Numbered from the stretch's first letter, positions 47,626 through 59,669 are shown. The stretch: 64,000 bases of DNA from Glossina fuscipes (GCF_014805625.2 NW_023998415.1:3419149-3483148), one strand, 5' to 3'. A program made the numbers and translations. The notes: generated from the sequence alone by a model not told the origin.

Positions 47626-49154
47626 CTTTTACAAACCAAAATGATAAATGCCTTCAAAATAACCTTAACTGGATACATTTATCGTAAAGTGACAACGCAT
47701 GTGCTTCTTTATATGTATTCAATCTATGTATACTTAAGTAGAAGATGTCACATCATTTAATAGATTGATTGTGTCAAGGAAAACAAAGAAAAAAAAAAGG
47801 AAAATATGAAAAGAGAAGAAAAAAACTTTGCACATCTGATCATAAACTTGTACCTACATGTACATAGACCTTTCATCATTAATGAAGTACGTAAGGGTAC
47901 GCGTTTTGATGAACGGCATCATTTGAAATAGAATTTTAACGAAATTTAAGCATTAATTTTTTAACGCTTGCTTCCATAGGGTTTAATCGTTTAAAAGCGA
48001 AATTTTTAATAATATATTTTAACCGATTTAATAGTAACTTAAAAATTGTTAAACATCATATAAACTATTAATAGCAATGTGTTCATCTTGATTGGAAGAT
48101 CAAGAAATTTGCTGCTATTTAGTCATTGCTCATTTATCCCTTCGTTTACGTAGAACCTTCAAGGTTGTGTTACAAAGAAATCCATTATATTGCACGGTTT
48201 AAGGTTAAAAGTGAAACGAATTCGCTGGCGACCACAACTGCAATTACTAAAGAGCTGAAATACTTGAAAAAAAATAGAAAAAATTGAAAGCGTACTAATG
48301 AACTACAGAATATGCTATTAAGTGAAGAATTCTATCTGAAAGTATTTAGTAATGAGGAGTCGCTTAACCTACCTTTAAGTGGTATTTATTATCGTTTTGT
48401 TGTTCAAAAAGACCATCCTGTGTATAAAACTGTGCCATAGCAGAGCATTCAAGCAAATATCGGCTGACTCATACATCTCAACAGCATTTCCGTTAATTTT
48501 TTTAAATTTTATTAAATACTGTAGGGAGCTTTTTGTAGTTTTTACCTTAACTTGTTTAACGCTTATCTGAGAACTCACTTAAGGTTTCAGGTAAAAATCT
48601 AAACTGATGTAAGTTTTTTCGAAATCAATGTAACCCTATACTTAGTTTCCTTTCCAATAGTTATGGTCGATGTTTAGTTGAATTGTACCCCATGGGAAAG
48701 CAATGAAACTTGAGTTATATGAGGGACGCATCTATTTAGAGCATCTGTCTGCACAGAGAATTATCAGCACTTGGTACCCGATTAATCGCAAACACATAAG
48801 CCACTTAAGTTTCGAAGAAGTGTACATTCTTTATCAACCACAAGAGACTCGAAATTACACGATCTTCAAAAACAAAACTCATTCGTGTACCAAATTTTCA
48901 CATATATTGGAGTGAAACTTCTCAGTAAGTATTCATTTGACATATAGTCTAAAGGATACAAAAAAAAAATTTACAAATTTTCCTTTCATACTAGAAATAT
49001 ATAGTTGCAGTTCGATTCTGTGTAACAAAGTTTAAAAGGTATTTTCATTAAAAACCCTTGTCGTGTAATAAATATCTCTTATTAGAATCCTATGAAGACA
49101 AGTGCGGCTTAAAACGAACATTACATTCTTGGGTGTTGTTAACACTCACAATAT
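47626..49154. other. Gene-free stretch
   Basis: No supported gene. Short frames at 48375-48578 and 48703-48915 have no motif. Confidence 0.45.
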
Positions 49155-49625
49155 TCTACGGTAGATAACGGTGAATTCTAACACTGTGGTTAATGGTAGA
49201 TTCTAATCCGATGGGTAACGATGGATAGCGTTGGATTCACGTATAATCTATTCCGATAGGGAATGACGGATTCTTATATGGTTGTTGTTTAGCATTATTA
49301 TTATGTGTTCATTCATATTCCATGTGGTAGATAACGATGGATCCCAATATAGTGCAACCTGATAGCTAATGGTGGATCTATTCGGCTAGATAACGGTATA
49401 GTAACCAATTGCAACGATGAGCTAAATAATGGTAGAATACAAGATGATTTATTCCAAGACTTAACAGTGCATTCTCATACACGGAAGAGAGTTTTTGATC
49501 CCATTACAGTATATAACAGTGAATTCTAATATGTTAAGTAACTTTATATTCTTCTACGATGTATTCTAATACGGGCGGCAACTTTGTTAATTAAAATGTG
49601 AGATATTCTAATACGGTAGATATTG
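49155..49625 (+). repeat. Eroded minisatellite, period about 23-26 bp
   Basis: The unit is near GGTAGATAACGGTGGATTCT AATAC. Recognisable copies include GTAGATAACGGTGAATTCTA (49160), TTAATGGTAGATTCTAATCC (49190), GGGTAACGATGGAT (49213), GGTAGATAACGATGGATCCC (49326), GCTAATGGTGGATCT (49365), TAGATAACGGTATAG (49386), AACAGTGCATTCTCATAC (49462), ATAACAGTGAATTCTAATAT (49513) and GATATTCTAATACGGTAGAT (49601). About 12-15 units can be traced, with indels and unrelated inserts (49280-49320). Confidence 0.8.
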
Positions 49626-49629
49626 TATT

Positions 49630-49990
49630 GTAATTATGTGTTGTGGACAACCCGTACATCGATCTCTCCCATGCCCCTAATCCCGCAGTTTTAGGACGCT
49701 TATGAGCCCGGCCACGTTCTTTAGTTCGCAGCACCCCGCTGTACGCCGCGTTATGAAGTGTGCGTCGAATACCTGGTATCTGATGCTGCAAGTGGCCGCG
49801 CATTCACACCGAATATGCTGAGAATCTGAATCGATATCCGAGATACCCATACTTCCCATGTGGTACCTGAGAGAATTATGCCCGATGTAGAGCCCAGTAG
49901 CCAGACGTATGTTTCTCTTTTCTAGTTCCAAGAGTTTGTATGCTATCCCGGAAGATTTAATAAACCTTTTTAGTTGCGTTCATGGCTTAG
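49630..49990 (-). pseudogene. C-terminal fragment of an RNase H-bearing LINE, copy 1
   Basis: The minus-strand frame from about 49990 reads KRFIKSSGIAYKLLELEKRN, then IRLATGLYIGHNSLRYHMGS. The latter matches the LTGHxxLRxHLxxMG motif after the RNase H domain of LINE ORF2. SDIDSDSQHIRCECAATCSI (the degenerate Cys/His cluster, whose expected H-x-x-x-E-C is partly present as HIRCEC) and RYQVFDAHFIT follow. A second frame carries ...ELKNVAGLISVLKLRD and a stop near 49677. It matches the plus-strand copy at 54.26-54.5 kb in nucleotide sequence (for example CATAATTCTCTCAGGTACCA against CATAATTCCCTCAGATACCA). The catalytic domains are not present. Confidence 0.75.
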
Positions 49991-52900
49991 GAAGGAGGAA
50001 AAAGGAAATGATGCTTGTGTACTTTTAACTTAGAAATGCCAAGATATACAGCAATGGAAACAATTACTGTAGTTGCACTGTTTCAAAGGCGAATTATATG
50101 ATTAAAGGAGGACAAGTCGCGGCAGAGTGTTTAAAACGGTCTACGGATATCTCCCAATAGTTCTATTAACGAACTTAGCATGGTTTACCCTGTTGCAATG
50201 CAAGACTTCATGCTAATAATTAACCAAATAATTGCTTTAGACGTTGCGTGTCCAAGATTCGTCTCAAGGCGTATGTGATATTCTTACATATGCATATTTT
50301 TTTTTTTTTTTTATTTCAATTTTTTTGCACATGCGACCAACTTTAATTATTGCAATTAAATTGTTTAAATAACTTATTAAACAGAAGTGTAGATATAAAA
50401 GTACGTGTTTTTAATAGTAATTATTTTAATTAATTTAAGGATTAATTATATTTATTATACAATACAATATATGTAATATGCACAAATGTATTAAAAATGA
50501 AACATTAAAGTAAAAAAAGCAAAAAAAAATTAATCTCTTATGATAAAGAAATAGCTTCAGAGGACATTAAGTATAAAATAAAATTACATTAAAGTAATGA
50601 ATGAATAAAACGTATATTACTAAGCAAGCAGCTTAATAAGAAATTTAACCATCAGCATAAAAAACATGTATCAAAGGGGAAAAAAATTTCTGTACAAATA
50701 TAAAACCGCCACAAAACAAACATTAAAGGGGAATAAAACAACAAACAAAACTAAATTGAAAGCGAAAAAGGTAACAGGAAAACCAGCAAAAAAGAAAACG
50801 GTACATGTATGAACTACAACGAAAACAAAAAAGCAAAACGGAAACGAAAATGGAAGTGAAACCATGGCAAACACAATCACTTAGCATAATATCTGATGTT
50901 TTTAGATGGCTCCCTAACGAAATTTGCATAATTTTGCTTCTTTTTTCTTTGCCGCTTTTCACTTGATACTACTGAACAAGAAGAAGAGAAGGGAATATCA
51001 ACAACGAAAATGAAACGAGAAACCAGAAAAGTAATTTCTTGTTCTCGCCAGTGTCTTAGGATTAGAACTCTTGCAAGTCCGACACCTTATCTAAATTTTT
51101 ATTATTACTTGGCGTAGGTAACATTTTCACTCTTCGCTCTTTGCTAGATAATCCCATTAAATAAGCGAATCAGATTTTTTTATGTATGCGTATATGTTGA
51201 ATATTTGAAATTTTTGTTGCAACTTCTTTGGAAGCACGTGAGACTTAATTTTAAATCTAAGATGCGAACACAAAAGCTTTTCGGATTCTGTCTTGATTGT
51301 AGTGACTACAAAAGTGTCAAAAGCAAACAAATGGGCGACACTATAGTCAACGGAACAATTACGACTTAATTCGTGTAGAATCTTACATCTAAAATGTTAT
51401 CCTCTTTTAGAGCAGCGGTATTCATAATTTTTAAACGCCCTTCTCCATTCCTTGCTTAAGAATGTAAAAATTAATGCAGAGCTTAGAAGGAAAACATATT
51501 CATAAGGAGATAAGGGTGACTGACAAGCAAGAAAATTATAATAATTAATCGTTTCCCCTTGTTGACGAGTCTTAGTTTACCATTTATCGGACAAATAGAT
51601 TACAAAAAACTAAAACTGACTGGAATATTTCAGGCGACCAGAGCTGACCTAATACAACATTTTAACCTGCCCCGACTAGCAGAACTTTCTCTTTTTTTTT
51701 CATATTCGCTTTACAATAAAATTCTATTCTATAATCCAGCAACTATAATATATGAATGGCTAGACGACCGGTTATATAACTTCATGACTTGTCGTCAATC
51801 GCTTAATGTTAATTGACAATCTCTGTAATTGCAACTAGAATGCAATCTAAGGAATGTTCGCACGAGCCTGACTACTCAAGTCGAGGCTTTGACGGCCGTA
51901 GCAACACTGCCCGTTAGCTAATTAAATGTCTAGACAGGAATACTGCTAAGTTCAAAATTGTGAACAAACTAGGTACTATAAACATTTTCTCAACTGTACG
52001 TAGCGTAATGCAAATTTATTAACAAAATCAGTTAACATACGCAGGCAAATCGCCTTCAACGCGCTAATTTTATAACAGGATTTCCTTATAACACGGAACG
52101 AAAATTTTTGATGCATTTCCTTAAAACACAACTTTTCCAAATGTGATGAAACATTTATCTATGTCGTCAGTTGTTTGATGCGCTAAGTTTTTTGTTGTTG
52201 GCATTTATGGATTATTCCCGACTCCATTTACGAGGCAATTTCCCTAAAAGTAAGCAAACAATAAAGCATTCCTTTCTATTAACTAAGTGTCAAAATGTGC
52301 TCAAAAGTAAGTGTAATACGACTCCTTCCACTTATTCCGTAACAATTAATTTTAACTTAATTATAACAAGGCTAAACAACACTGCATCGCATAATCGGAT
52401 GCATTTCGTGAATTGATAGAAAGCATGGCTTCTATATGTAGATAGGGGGATGTGAATTAATCGCATTAAGAGAGACTTGACTGTACTCGTTTCATAACGG
52501 AAGATACAATAAAACACTTATGTAATTCTGTGAAATAGCAGTTGTTACACGTTATTATAACGAAATAAATTATAATACAAAACAAATAAGAAAACTACAC
52601 CTTTTTTGAAGTGAATCTCGCAGCGCTCCAAGCGAAAGTTTCAATTCTATATTAATTATAATCCAATCTGTGTATTTTCCGCGGAAATATTTATAAACCT
52701 GTCATGTATAATTTTCTATTTAATTAAAATGATCGATCTCTGTCTTACAGATGGCGTGGTTTTCAACGTATCTCTATGAAAATGTTTTTTATGTGCTTTA
52801 TAGGAATTAATAATTTAAATTAATTTTTTTATTTGTTTTATGAAATTTCCTGAATAAGTTGTTTAAAAGACTTGAGATTTTTTTTCTCAATTTTCATGAC

Positions 52901-53629
52901 TTTACAAATGCAAATGGAGGCGTGAATAGATGATAGAATTATGAAATGACCTCAATTGAATCGATTTTGAATCTCACGCAGCCAAAGATCAACTTTTTCC
53001 AAATCTATAACATATCGAAGAACAATAAATATTAGGAGTAATGATTCCCTTACTCTGGACGGACGAATAGACTTAATCAAAACTTTCTTTAATAAAATAT
53101 ATTGCTTAGTTTCGTAAACAAATTCGCGGTTTTTCAAACTCTTTGATTGAGTTGAGTGGTAAAACTACTGTTTCATTCAGTTTATAGATCGTTGACACCA
53201 CCACTTCAAACTTAGTTATAAAAATGCTAACGGCTCCCCTCATGCAAGATGTCAGTTTATAGCTCAACAATAGAATAGAGTGTGAATTGAAGATTACAAA
53301 CTATTCGGCTTGCGTGGCATTTTTAAAAATTTATGATTGTTGTTTAGCTTATGTATATAAATGCATATATATGTGTATATAAAACTAGTTACAATATATG
53401 CTACAAAACTAATTGGGAATAAAAAAGGAAAAAAAAATACTTAAACTCTAGTTATACTAGCTACGCGATGTGTACAGACAACTTGAATCAATTTATTATT
53501 TAGACAATGCCATAGATGCATAACATATGCTAGTATATTTCTTATTAATTATGCTCACGAGACATCAATTTCAATAGCCGACGTAACTTCGAACATTATA
53601 TTAATAATACGGCAGCCCATCTAAATAGG
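49991..53629. other. Gene-free stretch
   Basis: Poly-T near 50300-50312, otherwise AT-rich DNA. The frames at 50671-50962 (Phe- and Val-rich), 51559-51816 and 52171-52416 have no motif. No gene supported. Confidence 0.45.
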
Positions 53630-54560
53630 CCTGTCCAATTTGCATAACCGGGGCGATGAAATCCTGCCCCTTGAATGCCCTGTAAGCGTAATAAGAAACG
53701 AGAACATTGTGTTGCAAACTTTGTACTGTCCTATTCGTTCAAAGTGACCATATTGGCGAAATAGGGCTGGGACAGGCAAGCTTTTGATCTCGAGATAGGA
53801 TCAAGGAATTAGGAAAACTGAGTCTGGAGGTCCGAGTTTTCAAAAGGCCGTATCGATGTCACGTGGTCTCTCCATATTCCAAGCGGAAGTTTACGCAATC
53901 TTCGCATGTGGCTTTCAATGCTTAAGCTTGCCTGCATTTATTCCGACGGTCAAGCCGTCTTACAGTACCTAATGTGCCGAATGATAGCATCTACGCATGT
54001 GTTGGAGTGCCTTCAACATTGAATGAGACGAAATGATATGCACCTGATATGAGTGCCTGGGCATTCGGGTGCTGAGGGCAACAAAAGGGCCGACAGGGGA
54101 TCTCGAGGGACAATCCTAAACCTTCCTGTGACGTACCAAGAATCCATATCAGCAGGCGGGTACCGCCATGGGCACAAAAGAAATCGGAATGCCAATGGAC
54201 GCAATGTGCAAAAAAACCGCAGACAAAAAAATTCATAAAATCTTCCGGAATTAAGATGAAACGATCTACGTTTATTCGCGGGCTTGTACACAGATCATAA
54301 TTCCCTCAGATACCATCTGAAAAACATGGGTACATCCGATACTGATTCACGCGGATTATGCCAAGCGGCGAAACAGACGTCCTATCATACTCCATGTGAA
54401 TGAGAGCCCATCTGCAGAATCATACACCATATGTTTGGCGAGCAACGCCCGACATGACATGATGCTCCGACCCAAGGAATGATGTGAGATTTATAAAAGT
54501 CATAAAACTGAAGGGCTAAGGTTACGGACGAGTACAATAGATCTTCTAGGTTCCGGTACG
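53630..54560 (+). mobile_element. RNase H-bearing LINE, copy 2
   Basis: Order on the plus strand: the end of the reverse transcriptase region (ITGAMKSCPLNAL near 53645-53690, corresponding to ITGAMRTTPTxALE), the RNase H domain (about 53850-54110), and the C-terminal Cys/His region (54265-54420), then a 3' part. It is a relic with frequent frame changes. The same family occurs in opposite orientation at 49.63 kb. The presence of RNase H points to an I/Loa/R1-like lineage and excludes the CR1-like family at the window ends. The exact clade is inference. Confidence 0.78.
53850..54420 (+). pseudogene. LINE RNase H and C-terminal domain fragment
   Basis: RNase H motifs are visible: FQAEVYAIFA (the catalytic glutamate region, about 53878-53910), ACIYSDGQAVLQYL (the IYSDSQAALxAL motif with catalytic aspartate, about 53933-53975) and VPGHSGAEGNKRADRGSR (the W-V-P-G-H-x-G-x-x-G-N-E-x-A-D box with the last catalytic aspartate, 54048-54102). 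Next is LFAGLYTDHNSLRYHLKNMG (about 54268-54330), as in the copy at 49.9 kb. Frameshifts separate these pieces, and the last Cys/His cluster is scrambled by stops. Live copies use this domain to remove the RNA strand after reverse transcription. This copy cannot do so. Confidence 0.78.
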
Positions 54561-54884
54561 GTTTTCCCACACAATTAACACTAACAATAACCCTCTCCAA
54601 GTTCAAATGTAGAGTTCCCATACGCAAAGCGCAGCAACAATTAAAGTAAACCATAGTAAACCGTATGAAGAGCGGCCAGGTGGATCATCAGGCATCGTAA
54701 TATAGTATAAAATTGAATTTTTACTTTTAGCGCTGACACCAAAGACCGACAAGCAACTCGCAGTGGAAGTGACATATTTAGTGTGTGCTTGTGATAGTCC
54801 AATAAGCCAATAATTACAGGTTACACTTGCCGGAATATGAATAACAACCACGGTCTCCATAAAAATAGACCGGGAATGTATATA
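54561..54884. other. Gap between LINE copy 2 and mariner copy 2
   Basis: Probably the 3' untranslated end of the LINE, although I cannot delimit it. The 85-residue minus-strand frame at 54603-54860 is hydrophobic at its end but has no motif. No gene is called. Confidence 0.4.
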
Positions 54885-56098
54885 TTAGTTTGGCGAAAAA
54901 GAAATCCATTATTTTTTCGGTAGTTGGCTGCACTGATAGATTTCTCGTAAAGTGTCGATCAAACAATTTCATATTTATGCTCGTTGGAAAGGTGACATTT
55001 CGCAGTAAAAAAAGTTCTTTTGCTGTTTTTTGTTTGGTGCGTTCAGTTGTGAGTTACAGCGTGTTAAAAATGGAAGTGAACAAAGAGAAAATTCAATTCA
55101 TCAAAAAATTTTACAGTTTTTCTTTGACAAAGGCGAAAATGCATGCCAGGCGGCTAAAATTGTGAATGGTGTTTATGGTTCCGATACTGTAACAGCCAAT
55201 TATGTGCAATTTTGGTTTCGTAGGAGAAATGATCGAAGTTGACCGGCATGTTAGCAGTCGTAACATCGCCCAGGAGCTAAAAATCGACCATAAAACAGTT
55301 TTAAACCATTTACGCCAAGCTGGATTCAAAAAGAAGCTCGATGTTTGGGTGCCACACCAATTAACAGAAAAAAACATGATGGATCGAATTTCCATCTGCG
55401 AAGCCTTGGCCAAACGGAATGAGATAGACCCATTTCTTAAACGGATGGTGACTGGAGATGAGAAATGGATCACATACGATAACCCTGTACGAAAACGATC
55501 GTGGTCAAAGAGCGGTGAAGCACCTCAAACGGCCAGGAAGGTTTTGCTATGCATTTGGTGGGACTGGAAGGGGATTATTTATTATGAGTTGCTTCCATAT
55601 GGCCAAACGCTAAATTCTGATCTCTACTGTCAACAACTGGGCCGTTTGAAGATAGCGGTTGACCAGAAACGGCCAGAATTGGCCAACAGGAGAGGTGTCA
55701 TGTTCCACAAGGACAACGCTAGGCCACACTCATCTACAGTGACTCGCCAGAAACTTCGGGAAGTTGGGAAGTTGGTTGGGAAGTTTTAATGCATCCGCCA
55801 TACAGTCCGGACTTGACACCAAGCGATTATCATCTTTTTCTTGCGTCGCAAAATTTCTTTAATGATAAAAAATTGGAATCGGGAGGAATTGGGAGGATTG
55901 TGAAAATCGACTACTAGAGTTTTTTGCAAATAGAGACCAGGGCTTCTACGAGAGAGGCATTTTGAAGTTCCCTTAAAAATGGCAACAAATCATACAACGA
56001 AACGGTGCATATTTGACCCAAATCGGACAATCCGAAGCATGTTAAATAAAGTCCTGAAGTTCATATGAAAATAATCGATTTCTTTTTCCCCAAACTAA
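54885..56098 (+). mobile_element. Mariner transposon copy 2, complete with terminal repeats
   Basis: A 1214-bp element flanked by TA (54883-54884 and 56099-56100). It carries inverted terminal repeats that start TTAGTTTGGCGAAAAAGAAA and end with CTTTTTCCCCAAACTAA (56098). The left repeat has one C where copy 1 has a G (GGCG against GGGG), and the right repeat has a GATTTC variant of GGATTTC. It is the opposite-strand sibling of the 16250-17443 element and shares its internal deletion. Compared with that element it is about 20 bases longer, through separate small insertions. It sits about 325 bases downstream of a LINE relic. Confidence 0.93.
55070..55980 (+). pseudogene. Mariner transposase, multi-frame pseudogene (copy 2)
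   Basis: The start at 55070 gives MEVNKEKIQFI, but an 8-base insertion near 55092-55105 throws the frame. The N-terminal region continues as FFFDKGENACQAAKIVNGVY and then YVQFWFRR in another frame. The shared deletion follows, joining it to EMIEVDRHVS. The main frame from 55202 to 55789 carries NIAQELKIDHKTVLNHL, WVPHQLTEKNMM, TGDEKW (first aspartate) and HKDNARPH (second). An 8-base insertion near 55758-55775 (copy 1 has LRELGWEVL) then shifts the frame, so the third aspartate, in DLTPSDY (55811-55830), is out of frame. A further duplication lies near 55875-55895, and one lost base in the GGCATTTTGAAG region ends the C-terminus early. This copy is more damaged than copy 1. Confidence 0.9.
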
Positions 56099-56573
56099 TA
56101 TTTTCCGAAAGCCCCGATGAGCATTTTCATATGTCACTAGTAATATAATAAAATAATTATACATATACCTGTTTTCTCTGAGCCTTGAGTATAAAAATCA
56201 TGAAGAATCAATTATTGCGAATAAAGGTCGTATACGATTCGATAAATGAAAGCTAATTTATATAAAAGGGATGATAAATTTTACTATATTTTTGCTGCTA
56301 ATTTAATTTGAAACAAAAAAAAGGGAAAACCACAAAACTCTACATCAACATTGAGACATAGCATGTGTAAATATTCGCTTGAGGAAGCATATAAAAGCTG
56401 TCATTCATAATCGTTAGTTATGACATGTACATATGTGTGCGTTTTTTGTGTACATAAGTGCGTCTATAAATTTCATGACATTTTATTATCCTCGCATCCA
56501 TACAATATTCCGAAGAAAACCTAGACAACTGCTGTAAAGTTGCATTTTCGCTCTAGTTGTTTACTATACTTAC
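56099..56573. other. Gene-free stretch before the candidate exon
   Basis: Nothing recognised; AT-rich. Confidence 0.45.
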
Positions 56574-56618
56574 TTGCTTCTGGTCGGCCTTTAACTTCAT
56601 CAAGTGAAATGTATACCC
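56574..56618 (-). other. Candidate 45-nt microexon on the minus strand
   Basis: On the minus strand an acceptor of high quality (TTTTATTTTTTTGTTTCAG) precedes 45 open bases, and the donor GTAAGTATAG is a full consensus. The length is a multiple of three, so it could be included or skipped without changing the frame. Two frames are open: VYISLDEVKGRPEA (phase 1) and GYTFHLMKLKADQKQ (phase 0). Both read as plausible protein, and neither is recognised. It is the strongest splice-bounded segment in the window. Context supports an intronic setting: no other coding exon is visible for kilobases on either side. Confidence 0.5.
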
Positions 56619-57219
56619 CTGAAACAAAAAAATAAAAAAAACTCATCAAATTTATTTGAAGAAGAGCGAAATAGCACGAAAGAATCCATAAGAAATAATT
56701 TTGTCACACAGTCAGCATTACTGCCATACATTAGTTCTTATATAGAGAACGCTTCTCAAATAATATGGAAAACCAACTAAAAGAGGAGACAGGAGAGCAG
56801 GAAAGGCCAAAAGAAATGCGCATAAAAAATAAATGAATACAGAAAGTTCTTTGGGAAATTTAGAGAATGCTGAAAAAAAACAAAGAACTTCAAAAAAAGG
56901 AAGAAATCAACTATGTAGGGAAACCTCAACCGAAAAACAAACAATTCCAAGAAAAATGAACGGTAACGAAGCTTTATGGGTTTTTATGATGCGTTTCAAT
57001 TCACACCAACGATAGAAATATATGTATGAGGGAACGACAAAACAAAGAAAATTGGAATGAAATTTGAAACAGAATTTCTATACAAAGGATGACCAAAAAT
57101 TTTTATATTCATGTGTTTGTCGAACATTTATTCACTTAACGCATTGCAACGTAGCATTACAGTGAACAAGAGAGCATTTATTATCGCTGATGTTAGTTTT
57201 GGTATAGCCTGCCTTTGTC

Positions 57220-57256
<37 letters not shown>

Positions 57257-57780
57257 GTATATATATCGTATATAATCCAGAAAATAACACAATGTCATAC
57301 CATAATATGTATGCTGTTTTGTGCAGTGTGTTTGTGTGTTTCACTGTATATGCTATGAATGTTGTACGAATAAGAAGATTAGCGCCGAAAGTATGTGACT
57401 AATTACTTTTGATAGAACATTCTTGTCCAACCAAGCATTCGCTTAGATCCCCTAAAGACCAGAGAGCGTAAGCCAACCTATTACAGTAAACAAGAAATAC
57501 CGATTTTTACAATCACTTTCCAAGCACGGGAAACGTATGGCGAGGTGAAGCTCTAAATCAGCCTTTCCGTACCGCTGTGAAAATCTATATCGAATATTCT
57601 TAACAAACGGCATTAATTCTAAGGAATTTTATTTGATTTCCGTAGGAATGGCCGATGGCAACGTCCGTACCTAGTGCAATATTCTAAGGTAGAAATATAT
57701 TTTCTATTTGTCTATTGTCCATTTGTTGACATAAATATAGATTTGAAGGCTGCCGGATAACTTAGATCATTTACCCGCCT
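56619..57780. other. Gene-free stretch
   Basis: A-rich immediately upstream of the candidate exon on the minus strand (56623-56640 is its polypyrimidine tract). It also contains an (AT)n microsatellite at 57222-57252. No gene recognised. Confidence 0.5.
57222..57252. repeat. (AT)n microsatellite
   Basis: An AT dinucleotide tract of about 30 bases, followed by a shorter TATATATCGTATATA patch. Confidence 0.92.
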
Positions 57781-57783
57781 ATA

Positions 57784-57876
57784 TTGAAAACTTTACCGCA
57801 CTTGAGGTTTGAACCCGCACCCATTTAGTTGTTAATCGCGATTCCTTGGCTAGTCGGCTACACATGCGGATTGTCA
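57784..57876 (-). repeat. tRNA-derived SINE-like repeat, copy 2
   Basis: The minus strand reads GTAGCCGACTAGCCAAGGAA (box-A-like TAGCCGACTAGCCAAGG), then AACAACTAAATGGGTGCGGG, GGGTTCAAACCTCAAGTGCG (a clear box B) and GTAAAGTTTTCAATAT. It agrees with the 42.86-kb copy in the 30 or so bases from the box B to the end. It gives the longer 5' part of the family, including the box A spacing of roughly 35-40 bases expected of a tRNA-derived head. Confidence 0.72.
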
Positions 57877-59669
57877 GAAATATATATATATTGTATCAAT
57901 ACATATAGTATGTCAATCAGAGATCGTCTTTAGCACTCTTACAATACTTGTGCTATAATTTGACCTTGTTGCACGGAATTGCTCAAATAATATAATGAAT
58001 ATATAAACCAAGAGTTCGCTACCATGTTTTTCACTTAGTTTTAGATATCGAGCTTTAAAAACAGCACGATTCGTTCACATTAATCACAGCAACTGACGTA
58101 CTCTTTGAGGTAAGCTATTCATTTCAATGAATGGAATTTTTTAACGGTGTCACTAGTATCTTCCTTCCGATATTTCATTTCGTTAAACTCTACTATTACG
58201 TCACCAGTCAGCAATCGCTTCACAATGACCGCGTGCGGAAATCAAAAAAGGGTTTTAGCCCTTACAGAAGCAGAGCATTACTAATAACTAGCTGTTATCG
58301 ATTGGATGCTAGTCTCCCCAATTGGATATTTTGAAATAGAAAAGCTGCATATCTTTGACATACGGCTTTAACAAGACGCCACACTCGGTGTGAAAAACCA
58401 ATCCTTGAAAAAAAAACCTTATGTCGACATCGATTACTTATTAATATTTTCAAGAAAATATCATTTTATAATTTCTCGGGAGTATACCGAGACAGCAACA
58501 AAGTAACTGCACTTTTGTTATCATCTGTTTCTAAGCCCCTAAGGTTACGCCGATAGTGCTCAGCTTAGGTCAGTGCCCGATACGAAAAATATATTTACGT
58601 AACAATTATTCCAATATATGATATTAAACCTATTCGCCAAGTCAAATTATTAACCTGGCATTGGTCAGCTATGTTACGCTCGACATTTTGTATTTGACAG
58701 GAACATTATGATGAACGGTTTAAAATCGAATATTATTGTTCCTTATTTCTCAGACAAGCCCTCAAATAGTTGCTTATCGAACAGACGAATTCAATGCGCC
58801 AACGATTCTTTGAAGTGGGAATTATCGCGCCGCGTCCGATTGCTTCTCATTTCTTGTAAATTGAAATTTATCGTAAACAAGATAGATATTTTACAGTATT
58901 CCGTTAAATTATTTATAAGAAATTTTCAAGAAGCTTCAACAAAAATTGAACAATAGGGCTAGTAGCCCTAAAAAGTACTGATTTAAAGTATTCAGCGATC
59001 AAGGTGCTAAATTTAATGGATCAGACAACGGATAAGGCGTCGCATCGCGATAGATGCAAACGACAATAAAAACGCCTTAACTTGAACAAATATTCGAAAG
59101 AAGAACCGGTTTGAAACTCTTTTAAAATTAATTTTTATGCAAATATTACTTTATAATATAAACTAAATTTAATTTTTAATCATCATTAACAAATTAAATT
59201 AAAAAGCAGTAATAACGCATCTTCCTGACTAAGGTTTAAGTTCAACAACATTTCCTGCTGTTTGTAACAAACTAATTGCATATAATTACAAATGAATTTT
59301 CTATTCACCTATAGACTTCCCCACCGAACAGCAAAACAATAGCATTAAATATTCATACTAATCCATTGACAACAGCGTTATTACCATTGCAATGCTGACA
59401 TACAATCAGATAGCGTAGGCCTACGAAAATTGTTGGAAGTGAGAGGATAATTTCAAAACACGATATACATAAAGTGTGGCAAAGTGAAATAAAGTACTTC
59501 AAGAAAAATTGGATAATTCTAAGCAAAATTGCGTGATAATGCTGTACAGGCGAACGCACATATTTGCCATTAGACAAGTAAGGATGTAGTCATTGTATAC
59601 ATCACCACCTTTATCTTAAAACAAGTCAAAATGCGACCCTACAGTTATTCACATAACCACTTTTCAAAC
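57877..59669. other. Gene-free stretch
   Basis: No supported gene. The frames at 58131-58334 and 58708-58956 have no motif. Confidence 0.45.

Noticed and set aside
54603..54860. 85-residue minus-strand frame with a hydrophobic end
   Set aside because: It lies antisense to the probable LINE 3' end, with no motif or homology I can name.
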